Of a DNA stretch of 64,000 nucleotides, positions 23,698-34,913 are shown piece after piece. The notes beneath the pieces were generated by a model. That model ran no database searches. It had not been told where the DNA came from and saw only the letters and a program-made list of their open reading frames with translations. Numbering within the stretch: position 1 is the stretch's first letter; each line of letters starts with the position of its first letter. The translations under genes and the position numbers were made by a program. The stretch is from Kwoniella bestiolae CBS 10118 (Eukaryota > Basidiomycota > Tremellomycetes > Tremellales > Cryptococcaceae). The stretch is from positions 744,001 to 808,000 of the forward strand of contig NC_089244.1 of assembly GCF_000512585.2 (NCBI RefSeq), given 5' to 3'.

Positions 23698-24273
23698 TTA
23701 CCAGATCTGACACGATTTCTGCCATCTACACTCCCCACCCGTATAATAGCACCTCTGGCATCCGGGGGTAATACAGTTCGCACCGACACTACAGAACTGT
23801 CCGCACCTCGATGTCTTCTTCTCCAGATGGTTGTTCAGATCCCTCAAACACTCTCGACACGGTCTACAAAGTACTCTCTTCTCTTCGTGATTCTCACCCT
23901 CGGGGGGTGTTCCATACCTGTACGATTGGAGCGTCTCGAGGGATTGCTCAGAGTAACCATCCAATCCCGCTTGGACCGTAGCTGCGTATATGTTCTTCTG
24001 AACCCCCTCGAGATCTTCTAGTAGAGCGGGAGTCTCGGTAAAGTACCCTTCGATGGCGACTGTATCGTTCTCGTATCGAATTTGAATGATGATGTTGTCC
24101 TCGTACGTCTTGGCTATGAAGTGATATACCTCTGCATGGTGCTCGACGGCGAAGGAGTCAATTTCGGTCGCGAGGGGTTGTTCGGTGGGTGAGACGAGGT
24201 CTGCGTATTTGGCTGAGATAAGGGAGAGGAGGGAGATGAAGAGGAGGAAAGTAGAGACAAGGGTGGAATGCAT
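23698..24273 (-). CDS. Small secreted cysteine-rich protein, family member A
   Basis: 191 residues, single coding exon. The signal peptide is MHSTLVSTFLLFISLLSLIS (cleavage near AKYAD). The pro-region has VYHFIAKTYEDNIIIQIRYE and VAIEGYFTETPALLEDL, then SYRYG. A dibasic KR (in HEEKRVLC) suits Kex2-type cleavage. The C-terminal part has ten cysteines: a CxxCxxC trio, then C-x3-C-x5-C-x4-C-x2-C-x6-C-x5-C, ending KSCQIW. A second dibasic KK precedes the larger cysteine block. A 5' UTR intron (24362-24285, GTAAGT...CTGAT...TTTTAG) separates the ATG from a TATA box at 24473-24480. No named family recognised. Could be an effector, antimicrobial or wall-binding peptide precursor; undetermined. Confidence 0.8.
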   Translation of the reverse strand: MHSTLVSTFLLFISLLSLISAKYADLVSPTEQPLATEIDSFAVEHHAEVYHFIAKTYEDNIIIQIRYENDTVAIEGYFTETPALLEDLEGVQKNIYAATVQAGLDGYSEQSLETLQSYRYGTPPEGENHEEKRVLCRPCRECLRDLNNHLEKKTSRCGQFCSVGANCITPGCQRCYYTGGECRWQKSCQIW

Positions 24274-24472
24274 TGTGCTATTTCCTAAAAGATCAGCTGT
24301 TGACTAAGTACGACAATCCGCTGTGTCGCTCAGATGGTCAGAAGGGATGGAGGTGAACTTACGAGTTTGCTTTGAGCTGATTTTAAAGTCGAAACGAGAG
24401 GGTGCCAGAGGAATAGAAGGGTAATTATGGATTGGAAGTTATCATACCTGATCGTCCCCTCTCCCCACCATG

Positions 24473-24480
24473 TTATATAG
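24473..24480 (-). promoter_or_regulatory. TATA box of family member A
   Basis: CTATATAA on the minus strand, about 125 bases upstream of the ATG once the 78-base 5' UTR intron is removed. The spacing agrees with the boxes of the other secretory members. Confidence 0.55.
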
Positions 24481-25381
24481 CATTTTTGAAGCGCTCTCTT
24501 CTGAGGCTGTCGTTCAACATTCTTGTCAGAAAAAGGACTTCTCACTAGCAAGATAAAAAATCCATGACCGACTCACCAGCTCGACCACATGTCATCGTCT
24601 GGCTATTTTTAGTCCCTCAGAAGTTTGGGAAGGGCGGCTCGGTTGACAGGGCATGACGGCTGATCGGTATTCTTACGCAGGGCTGTGATACTTCAGCCTT
24701 CATCTGCTGATTAGACTTCGGTAGACGACATCGCTCGAGATAGTCATGTATTCGTATATCTCCTGAAAATACGGACTACTACTTACTTACGCCCCAAAGG
24801 ACTATCGCTTGATGTCCTCCCCGAAACTGGAAGGAGATCTGCAAATGTGGCACATACTCTTTGCGGTCCCATCACACACCAGATAGATCTTGTGTGAATT
24901 GATGGTTTTTCTGACCGGTGGCTGTGTATTATCGTCTGCTTGAGATTATCATATTCGAATGAGTTCTAGAGTCCCTCAGACCGATGCTGACTCAGTCTGA
25001 TTGAGTGTGACTCCGGGAGATCAGAACTGATAAGTCTGCTTTACATCCCACAGGGCGATGCTAAAAGCTTTGAGCAAAACAGTGGATCTCGCCCTCGACG
25101 GTGTCATGGTCATTGGTGATCATGAGAGATACATAGGTAATTCACACACAGCATACTGCACAAGATGATTAAAGAGCTCTCTACTGAATTGCAGAAGCGA
25201 GCGTGTGCTTCAGATAAATCTCAAATGCTGTAGCTGATCACTCAGGCTCAGTGGCGTTGACTGATCATGCATCAGCAAAAGTTCTCCCAGTCGGCACGAT
25301 ATGCACGCAGATATTCTCCAGATGGAACTCGAAACATACCTGGCTGAGCTGCTAAGATATCATGCGAGATGATATGCTCAA
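24481..25381. other. Spacer in the secreted-family cluster
   Basis: About 0.9 kb with no open frame of note. Possible old duplication debris, but I could not align it to a neighbour by eye. Confidence 0.4.
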
Positions 25382-26036
25382 TTACCGCTGCGGTGGGAGG
25401 CTGATTTCGAGCAACCAGATGACAAGCGTTCCTTTCAGTGATGTGATACTCCCCACACCAGGCAAAACTCACTCTTAGACAGACTTTGTGCCATCTTAAA
25501 AACCCACCTGCGTAATTGCATCTCCTACAGCCCCGCTCGATACAGTTGAATCGGGTGTTGCAGTATCGTCCACAAGTCACCCCACGCTTTGTGAGAGGGT
25601 CGATTTTATCGTCAGGCCTTTCGTGGCGATCTTCCAGATCCCTCTTTTCGTTGGCGGGATCACCATATCTCCAAGATTGGGCAGATTGCAGAGTCGGTCG
25701 ATGTCCATCCGATCCGAATTGATGGGAAGCACCCTGGGAGGAAATCAGAGATAAGATGGATTCTTGTACGTGATCCAGATCGGCCAATAGAGCGGGAGTT
25801 TCGGTAAAGTACCCTTCGGCCCCTAGGGTGTCATTTTCGAACCTGATTTGAATTATGATACGACCATCGAGAGTCTTGGCGATGAAGTCATATGTGTCTG
25901 GGTGGTCTGCTGCGTACTTGTCCAAGGTTGATGCTTGGGGTCGTTCAGAGTCAATGACTATGTCGACGTAGTCGGCTAGGAGTAGGTGATTGAGAGTGGC
26001 GAAAAGGGGGATGAGGAGGGAGAGGAATGATCGCAT
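25382..26036 (-). CDS. Small secreted protein, family member B (reduced cysteine set)
   Basis: Two exons: 26036-25473, then 25387-25382 encoding one Arg and the stop, for 189 residues. A longer upstream reading from 26138 exists, but the ATG at 26036 puts the signal peptide (MRSFLSLLIPLFATLNHLLL) at the N-terminus as in the paralogs. The pro-region is clear: HPDTYDFIAKTLDGRIIIQI, LGAEGYFTETPALLADL, SWRYGDPANEKR. After the first KR there is a non-homologous acidic stretch (DLEDRHERPDDKIDPLT), then a second KR directly before GVTCGRYC. Only six cysteines remain: the CxxCxxC trio is gone and the GGxC cysteine is replaced (GGFL). Reading through the intron gives a longer, unrelated tail that I reject. 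Confidence 0.72.
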
Positions 26037-26148
26037 GATGTGGAGACAATGGTTGTGGTTGGTGAGTCTTGGATCGTACTTGTCAAGCAGTGTTCGGATG
26101 AGGTGTGTTGAGTTGGTGGAATATGCTTTCAACTTCATCGTCTCACGC

Positions 26149-26156
26149 TTATATAT
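26149..26156 (-). promoter_or_regulatory. TATA box of family member B
   Basis: ATATATAA on the minus strand, about 115 bases upstream of the ATG at 26036. Confidence 0.5.
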
Positions 26157-26871
26157 CTGTCATAAATAGCATTGAACAACCTGGAAGCTGAGCTCGCGTT
26201 GAGAGCGTTGAGAGTGGGTATCGACAAACCTCAACAAAGATCTGCCTCTCAACGTAGAGGCTATTCTCGCTTAGTATATCAGGATTCACTATTGCTCTTG
26301 ACCCGATTTGTCGTATGGTTATGCAGCCTTCGACAATTTGGCGGGATATGATCGGGCTTGCTAGCGAGATTGGCAGGTCTTCCGGCGTGATGGTGAGGAG
26401 ATCATTCCTTCTCATAGCCTAGGGTGTGTATGGTGCGCGGTGATCCGAAAGGTGAAAAGCATCACATTGAGTTCATTAAGTCCGAAGAGCTGTGATGTAA
26501 CGGAGATGATTGCTTTGAAGCACGCAACAATGACAGGAGATCATGTGGAATGAAGTGTGGTTATCATGTCGATTCGTCCCAGACTGCATACACGAGAGAG
26601 AGAGTGTGTGTGTGGCTAATCTCCTATTCATCAATTCCCTTGCCCGTACACTTGTCCGGCCAGTTTCGATCATTGTGTACGGGATTTATACCATTCAAAG
26701 TATCTACAGCACATCATCAAAGAGGATATTATTCGACTGTATAATCAAGGCATTACTGAACCGCTAAAGAGGAAATCGCAGAGAATATCTCAAGTCGACT
26801 TTCGTCTGTCTTCCACCCATCCAGCTCGAGAGCAGGAATGGATGAACACCCCATCCTACTAATTAGCCCTG
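26157..26871. other. Spacer in the secreted-family cluster
   Basis: No gene seen. Includes a GAGAGAGAGTGTGTGTG run (about 26591-26609). Confidence 0.45.
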
Positions 26872-27485
26872 TTTTGCAACAACGTAAATCTCATCAGCAT
26901 CGCTCCTCCTATCTGGTAGATGGGACTCACTCTTTGACAAGACTTCTGCCACAGACAAGCCCCACCGGTATAATAACACCTCCTACATCCCGGAATAACA
27001 CAGCTCAACCTAGTAGAGCAGAATTGGCCGCACAGAGAAGCTCGTTTCTTCAAATGCTCATCAATGCCCCTCAAACATTATCTACAAGGCTGACAACCCA
27101 ATTGTCTCTTCTCATTCTCGGGATCACCATATCGGTACGCCTTGAGAGATTCAAGGGTAGTTCCTGATTGTTCGTCCAATCCAGCCGAGACAGTCGAGGC
27201 GAGGATGGATTGTTGGGCGATATCAAGATCGTCCAATAACTCGGGAGTCTCGGTGAAAAAACCTTCAATACCGACTGTATCGTCCTCGAATCGAATTTGG
27301 ATGATGATCTTTCCGTCGAAGGATTTGGCGATGAAATCGTACGTGTTTGGATGATCTTCGACAAACTTGTCGAGGGTCCTTGCTAGGTCTTTTTCTGAGT
27401 CGATTACCATATCGACGTAGTCCCCTAGAACCAGCGAGAGAAGGGAAGAGAGGACGAGGAAGGTGAAAGTGATGATTGATCGCAT
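26872..27485 (-). pseudogene. Family member C, interrupted by one in-frame stop
   Basis: Signal peptide (MRSIITFTFLVLSSLLSLVL), pro-region (HPNTYDFIAKSFDGKIIIQI, GIEGFFTETPELLDDL, KAYRYGDPENEKR) and cysteine part are all present in one continuous frame. A TAA at 27080-27078 falls inside the CxxCxxC trio, at the position where the plus-strand paralog (29243) has a TAC tyrosine codon. Downstream of it, frame and all seven remaining cysteines are conserved to the terminal donor at 26939. A last exon (26877-26872) would give one Gly and a stop. As it stands the product ends after the second cysteine. It is a young pseudogene, an allele, or a sequencing error. It differs from the 29243 copy at few positions, so the duplication is recent. 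Confidence 0.75.
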
Positions 27486-27596
27486 CTTGAAATAACAGCA
27501 GCAGAAGACGGCTTGCTATAGCTGGGGAATCGAGGGAAATTGAAGTTGGTTGAAGATGAAATGAAGAAGTCTACCATTGACCCCTCACTTACACCC

Positions 27597-27605
27597 TATT
27601 TTATA
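27597..27605 (-). promoter_or_regulatory. TATA box of family member C
   Basis: TATAAAATA on the minus strand, about 115 bases upstream of the ATG at 27485. The promoter looks intact even though the coding part is interrupted. Confidence 0.55.
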
Positions 27606-29125
27606 GTTTTTGGTCGTCCTGTGGTTCGAAGCGAACTGCCTCAACCTGCGATGGAGTTGGAGTTCTCTTCTCAAGCGATACAATTGATGCCCTTATCGCC
27701 TCCAGTCCGTGGGCTCATGCCGTCTAGCGAAACGAAGCGACATCGAGCGATCTATGCTATCATAGCCTTGAAAAATAGCGGTGATGTGTAGATCATCCGG
27801 TAGGAAGGTAATCACGGTTGAACGGGCTGAAATGATCGACCAGCTGTGCCTCCATATCAAAGTTGGATCTGCAAATCTTCGGTGCCATCGAAGGTCTGGT
27901 CGCTTGGTTCAGAGTCCTTCGTGCGACAGCAACTTTGTACTCCCTTTCGCTCGGTTAGGCAGCCGAGTGGCCGTGACCACCATTTTCAATGGGACGCTGA
28001 TCTATCTACACTGAGAGTGGGGTCGCAACTGGATGTCGATGGATGCTGTGTGGTATGCGTGTGTGTGTGTATCAGATCTCTGTGTGCGAATGCCACGATC
28101 ACCGTGATCACAGGCTGTCCAGGTATCAACGATCGAATGGACCGCGCTCTCTTGCAGAGCTCAGCTCTGGCTACATGCTCGAGCATACATGCAAGCAAAG
28201 CTGACTGTGCCTTTCGTGGAGTGAGGAATAATGTGCACTGTCGTCGTAGCTGATAGATGATCAAAAGATGGTTCCTCGTAGCAAACAGTGAAATGGGGAT
28301 GACGATGTGTGTCATCTGTAGACTGTTGAATTGAAGTAGCAGATCTGTCAGAAGTTTTTCAGATACCTTCGACGTATGCTGTACAGCATCCCCAAGGGGG
28401 AGACTGTGCCATGGGGTGTCATCAATCTGTATTGCTCTACACGAAAGTTTGAATAGCGCTGGAATCGCTGGGTCTTTTTGCTGATGCAATTTATGTCGTC
28501 CCGTTTGTACACAAGGCCTGCATCTACTGACACAGCAAAATGCAAGGAGATCCAAACCTAGCAGCATCAGAAGATATCAGCTGATGACACCGATATCAGT
28601 CTCAAAAGAGGTGAAAGCAAAATTGATTGACTGCACGTGTTCGGGTTTCCCGTCCTTCAATCTGGCGCTTGAGTGACGAGGTGCTCTATTTGCATAGTCC
28701 TACCACAGCAGAATGATCTTGGGTGTTGTGTACTGTCTATCGTGTGTGGAAGAAGAAAGGATCCCCATCATTCAAGTGTCGAAAAACGGTGTAAAGTCTT
28801 TTTCCCCATTGGATATTACATCAAATCGCGAATCTAGCACTACTGCTTTGTGTGTCATGGCTTGATCTGTTCGCCTTGATACCGAATGGCCGTACTACAT
28901 CAAGCTAACATACTATCGCTCTCAGACAATCGCGGTTATAAATAGCCTGAGATGGATAAAGTAGCCATCAGAATGAGGATCGTCACGGTCGGACGGCGTC
29001 AAATGGGGTAAGAAGCTTGATGAGCTTCTCTCGTCTCATCCATCAAAATCTGTTTTAGTGGATCTCATCTACTTCTAATGGACTTTGTCGGCACTTGCTC
29101 CTTCTTTGACTGTCTTTGGATCGCA
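27606..29125. other. Divergent spacer between family members C and D
   Basis: 1.5 kb between two head-to-head paralogs. Contains a GT microsatellite (about 28058-28071). Longer open frames here (for example 28567-27986 minus) have no family resemblance and I discount them. Confidence 0.45.
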
Positions 29126-29133
29126 TATATATA
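29126..29133 (+). promoter_or_regulatory. TATA box of family member D
   Basis: TATATATA about 110 bases upstream of the ATG at 29243. Confidence 0.55.
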
Positions 29134-29242
29134 GACAGGGAACGATTCTGAGCTACCTTATTGCAACTCCGTCTCTCCCACTTACAAGTACCGTATATCA
29201 AAGTCTTGTTCTTCTTCCCTACCGAGCACGCAAACAGCAACA

Positions 29243-29885
29243 ATGCGATCAATTATCTCCCTCACTTTCCTCCTCATCGCAACTCTCTTTTCCTCCGTCC
29301 TCGCAAGCTATGTCGACATGGTCATCGATTCCGAGAAAGATCTCGCACGTACTCTTGACCAATTCGTGGAAGACCACCCCGACACATACGACTTCATCGC
29401 CAAATCTTTTGATGGGAGGATTGTCATTCAAGTCCGTTTCGAAGATGACACAGTAGGTATCGAGGGGTTCTTCACTGAAACACCAGAACTGCTAGATGAT
29501 TTGGACGTCGCTCAACAATCCATCCTATCCGCCACAACCCCACAAGGTCTGGATGAACAATCCGGAACCACCCTCGACTCACTTCAGGCTTATCGATATA
29601 GAGCACCGGAAGAGGAAGGAATCGAGAAGAGACTCATCTGTCAACCTTGCCGATACTGTCTAAGGGAGGTCAACGAACATCTCAAGAAGAGGGTCTCGCT
29701 TTGCGGTCAGTTCTGCTCTACTCGTTTGAGCTGTGTGGTCCCCGGGTGTCAGAGATGTTACTATACAGGTGGGGCTTGCGCTTGGCAAAAATCGTGTCGA
29801 CGGGTGAGTTGACCAGTGCTGATCATCATTATACACTCCTGAACCGATCGTCCGTGTTGATCATCTGGGTCTTTCGCAGATTTGA
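29243..29885 (+). CDS. Small secreted cysteine-rich protein, family member D (intact)
   Basis: Exon 1 29243-29803 and exon 2 29880-29885 (one Ile and the stop) give 188 residues. Layout: signal peptide MRSIISLTFLLIATLFSSVL (cleavage near ASYVD); pro-region with FVEDHPDTYDFIAKSFDG, IVIQVRFEDDTVGIEGFF and TETPELLDDL; AYRYR; KR; then ten cysteines in the same spacing as member A. A second KKR sits before the seven-cysteine core (VSLCGQFCSTRLSC...). Without splicing, translation would end two codons past the donor, so the intron barely changes the protein. It is the best reference copy of the family. Secretion and Kex2-type processing are inferred from sequence; function unknown. Confidence 0.82.
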
Positions 29886-32800
29886 TTGATCCAACTCGGT
29901 CTGCCAATGGTCTTTGGAATAATTTTGAGATCGAGTTCTGGGTCTGGGTGGTTAATAAGGTAATTGAGATCAGTCTTGTCGATATGTATGCTATGTTATG
30001 CTCTGATATGCTATGCTATGGCTTTTGAGTATGTCCACTGCATGCTACATACATAGAGGTGTCATTTTGCCTAAGGCTGCAATTTACGTCAATAAGTCGA
30101 CCTGCAAGTGTCTGTGCCACTTGTACAGGGAGGCTACTTTCCCCCTATGTATGGACATGACCTACACCACTGAATCGTTCCCAATTCAGATCGGGCCGCT
30201 GAGATCCCGGCTCTGCGATGCGTCGGTTTTCGCACCTGAGTGAAGCAAATCTATCGAATCAGAAAGCACTCACAACATGACTAATCAACCATCAGTCAAC
30301 CTGCCGAGCGACCCCTCACTCGATGATAAGCTTACCGCCCGACATCGAGCGAACGTTGGGACGTTGAAAGCTTCTGCTGCCTTCCGATGCAGATCCCATA
30401 CGATGATTCCTGATCTACGATTCAAGGGCTTCGTACAGGCTGTTTAATGTGGCTGTTGGATTCCTCGATCATAACGGAATAACGGAATGAATTAGGTATG
30501 CATCAAGCTAAGGAATGTTGCGCAAGATGAGTAAGATGCCGTTATCCAACAAGGCGAAGAAGGGGATAAATCACCGTCGACTGCCAATAGTCTTCCCTCA
30601 GACACAGACATGATTTGTCGGTGTGTAATGCTTAGTGTCAACGTGGTCAGTGATCGATATAGCACCGTTTCAATTCAAAATCTGACCTGTTACAAATGTC
30701 GAACGGGTTCGTGTGAGATCGTTCAAAGAGTGCGAAGAAGACAATCTCATGCCGAGCGTCGCGTTGCGTTAGGATGACGAGTGAGGTATGACAGATGTGT
30801 TTCGAAAGTACCTGGGTAGCGATTGAGAGAGCTATGGTAGCGCAGTCTACCCGATAAAGGGGTCTGAACATCTGACGAAACAGTTTCGGGATAATCCGTA
30901 GATCTTGCGAGGGTGAGGTGGTAGCACATGGTGAATCGGCATATGTGACTCCCGGTCTCAACGTGAGCATTGACTTAGGCGAGAGCACAAGAATAGCTCT
31001 CTTCGCCGTTGTCGACGACTAGTCCAATTACTGTATCTTTCTGGAATCGGCCAAAACGAGCTTTGCTTTGATATCTATTGCCATTACCCAAGCATGACTC
31101 ACAAGATTTGCTTCCGAAAACTCCCAAAAAATCCTTATCACGCGTCTGATTTTCCAGATGTTCTGAAATCCGACTAAGCTGAAAAATCTCCACAAAACTG
31201 GTACGAAAATACGGAAAATCAAACGCGTCGGTCGAGACAGGGAAAAAATGCTAAACTTTAACTTACCCTATTATTGTCAGATGAACGACGAGAAAATCGG
31301 GGTGGGACCTCGTTATCGTGAGCCATAGGTACATGATCTGAAACAAGCCGATCTGATTGTGTGCTATAGGCGAGGAGAGTAACCCAGCACACATATATCA
31401 TTATGGGGTATAAAGCGGTTTGGTAGCTGGTGTTGGTTGCAGTTCTGGATTCCAGCTGTAAAGAAGAGTCGTTTAATATGAGTGACTTGTGCTCGAGGTC
31501 TGGAATCATGCTGCAGTAGACCGGCTTCATCGGAGTTGCTGCACAGCTTTTCCCAGGCCGAAGGAGGATGAATCAGGATCGCCGAACGCAAATCTGACCT
31601 GACCTGACCTGAATTACCCCGCCAAATTACGCCTTTTCTCGCAGCACGGAGTAAAACGTTAAGACGCCACGTCATCGACCGTCGATCCCCTACTGCAAAA
31701 CCTCTGCTTGTTCGGTGCCAGTAGATCATATGCAGAAGACAGATCTCATGGATAAGAAGACCTCTTCGGATTGGATTCCTGCAGGAAAAGGCAGAGCTGC
31801 CAAGACGAATCCCTGGTGGCGTAACGCGTATATTTACTGATCGACAGTCCACAAGTTGGAGGAGAATAAATGCGCTAGTCGGATGTAGGAGTGAGCATGA
31901 CGGAGTATGCTGAGACTTGGCTTGTGGAGATGGAGATGGAGATGGCTCAAACTTTGAGGTACCAGTCCAACTTAAAGTCAGATACCCAAAGCGCCATCAG
32001 GATCTACGCGTTACATCGATCTGATGCTGAAGGGCCCGATGTCCGTTGAAGAACAGACCTCCAGAGCCGTCTGCCTTGCATGCACCAGTTGTTCATTAAG
32101 ATACCATCAGCTGTATCTGATCGCCGATGGATAAAACGTAAAGCATGTGCAAGTCAATCCGGCATATGTCGAGAGTCTTCACTGGGTATTTGCCCTCGCG
32201 AATGGCAAATCTGGAGATAGGCGTCTTAGGGGAAGGTTCTCTTCGCTTCCACCATCACTTGAGTCTATACTGCTTCGCCCACTCATCTAGTCTGATTTAC
32301 GCTCTTGCCAACTGTTCATACTGTTACATGTCCGACCAAGTCAAGGCGCCGAACGACCAACCTGCTTGGGTGGGTTGCAATTGTCGATAACTCATGGATA
32401 TACTTCGATTACGAGAACTGGAATAAACGTAAAAAAGCCGGCTTGGTAAAGTTGACGTGATCTCGATTTAATCTAAAGTTTAATCTCCCAGACCCCTTGA
32501 ACTGTGGGATAACTGTACAGGTCGATGCTGGGCATTGGTCCCCCATCTCTGAGCGATCCGGACTTTAATCTAGGCGATTGAATCGGAAGATCAGGGTTTT
32601 TGACTTTTTACTTTTACTTTCTGCAATACCAAGGACCAAGACCAAAAGACCAAGCAAGAAATCAGTCATGTCGTTTGAACTGTTGTAGCACAGTTGGTAT
32701 ACTCTCATGCACATGCCTAAACTCCGTTTCTTTAGAATGCAAACGAGAAATATGTCATTCCGCTGAAACTTTGAAGTGTAAGGGGGGGATCATGCAGATC

Positions 32801-34913
32801 CCCTCCTGAACGCCATTGCGAGCTTATTCAGGAGGGAAAAGGGGCAGCTGTAATGGGGTATTGTCGTTTGGGAATTGTTCAGCGATCACAACGTTGGGTG
32901 TGGTGTGGTGTCCTGCAGATATACCGGCTTGCCGGCGCATGCACCTCGGGGAGTCAGCAACAACGAGACGACTTGAGAACAGATATATCCGGTGTCGTCG
33001 ATGTGTTCGTAATGCCCAAACGTTTCTCGCTTTATCTGATCTGTCTGAGTTGACTAGACCCTATCCTTTCCTAAGATAGCGCCTCTTTTTACCTCATATT
33101 TCATACCTGCAACACTTATCCCGAACACCACTCTGTAAAGCAATCTTGTACACGCGGTACACTCACACCAATCTACGTACGTACTACCACAAATTGCCAT
33201 TCACCATTCGCTGTTGGTGCAATCCACCCTTGAACCTCGGGCCCCTTCGGTCAAAATCTCCTACCAAGATAGACCATTTTAGAAATCCAGTCTGAGATTC
33301 AGGCGGAAACATAATCGAAACGCTCCCATCCCCCGTTTTCCTAATCGATCCTTGTCTCTGTCGAAATCTCAGGGTAAAAACGAAAATCAAGTGTACAAGT
33401 ACTCGTAATCAAATCAAATCAATTTAATCAAAAGTCAAAAAGTCAACGTATTAGCTACGACGAGTACGGAGGGACGGGTTTGGTCGAACCTGATTCAGTT
33501 ACAGTTCTAAAATCAAAACCTACCTACTACGCTTTGCCAATACAGTCCAACCATACACGTATTTCAATTCGAATTCAGATAACTAAAGTATCTTGCTGCT
33601 CAACAATTCAATTGAGATTCCAAAGTACGATTATTGCCATCGTCTACCTTTTCAACAAGGCGTAGGCAGACAACGTGTAGATAGGTCATAGATCCTAAAT
33701 CATCGACCATCGTTTCACCACCAGCGTACCAGCACCACTAGCCCTTTTGATCGGAGTAATTGGTTGTTGAACATCCAGGATCAACCACGGTATCACCGCA
33801 CAGACGTCTTTTAGCTGTATTCGACCTCATTGCTGAGTAGCATACCAGTAGTGTGTGAACTGTAGTAAGGAAAGGACCAGGACCAGACAATCCGGATAGA
33901 TCCTTTAGATAACCAACCAGGGACCATCAAAAACCTCACTTCACTGCAACCCCGAACACATCATTGAGAGACCTAAGTCAAGAAATAATAGGGAAAAGTG
34001 GTATTACAGCATCGAAAGAGGTGATCATAGCGTTGGTTTGGTCGAGTAAAGTAAATTCAGGTGAGCTTTTGTTCGGTTATCTCCTTTTTTGGGTGAACCC
34101 ATATGCTCTTCATGTTTTTTCCATCTGAGCGCTGTGATTTAGCTCGCACTTGAGCTTTACTCATCGGTAGTGCTGAGCCAGACACAGGTCTTCCTTCATC
34201 TATTGCCAGCTGAGCTGACCGAGGTTGTCTGTCCGCCAAGGTAGAGGGTCAAGTACAACACAGGGTTACCCGTTCAAAGGGATCAGATACGACCACATAC
34301 GACCACTTACCGCTCTCAACAGATTTCTCCATTTTCTTGCCCACCTACTTCCTCCTAAAAAATAGAAAATAGACGTAACACCCAGAAACCGGATCTGTGT
34401 GAGTTTCCCGTTCTCTAATAATTTGTAAAACAGAACTGCATACTCGCAACTCCCCTTAGCTCTCTTTACTCGTCTTCATATATATACCCATGAGCTCGAG
34501 CTGATCAATGACCATTTCTCTACTCCACCTTCCATTCAATTGGTCGTTCTCCACCTTGCAGTCTTTCCGCTCGGAGGTAGTACTTTTAAAGTTGAGCTTG
34601 AATGGAGTAGTTTCCAAAAGCAGACGAGGCAGCCAGTAACATTACGACAGAAATCAATTGAATCGTTTTTGTCTTGATCAAAATTAGGTATGTCTAGAAC
34701 ACTTCCCCTTCCCACTTCCCATTCATATGTGTCTCAGTCAGTCTCACCGGCGCGACATCCCTCATTTGGCCTTTATCGTAGTGACTTACTTTTCGCTGAC
34801 GAGCTTCCTTTTGTCTTGTGTCTCCTCATTTCATCATTCTTAGTCTGTCTCGTTTCAATACCACCACCACCATCGTCATAAACTCCCTCTAGTCCACTCC
34901 TCCTTACGACACC
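29886..34913. other. 5 kb gene-poor region and long leader of the HTH gene
   Basis: No open frame here shows family features or a believable exon chain. Notable sequence: TGACC tandem repeats (TGACCTGACCTGACCTGA, about 31597-31612) and A-rich runs around 33410-33450. The last kilobase is rich in CT and CA tracts and probably holds the promoter and long 5' UTR of the gene at 34914. It could host a non-coding RNA or a diverged gene I cannot read. Confidence 0.45.

Noticed and set aside
25272..25381. Longer C-terminal tail of member B by read-through
   Set aside because: The extra residues have no counterpart in paralogs, and a conserved donor and acceptor explain an earlier end.
26037..26138. 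Upstream in-frame start of secreted member B
   Set aside because: It would bury the signal peptide 34 residues inside. The ATG at 26036 aligns with the starts of the paralogs.
27986..28567. 193-codon minus-strand open frame
   Set aside because: Low-complexity part derives from the GT microsatellite, with no resemblance to neighbours.
31364..31852. 162-codon minus-strand open frame
   Set aside because: No domain, splice partner or composition signal. Chance frame in the gene-poor region.
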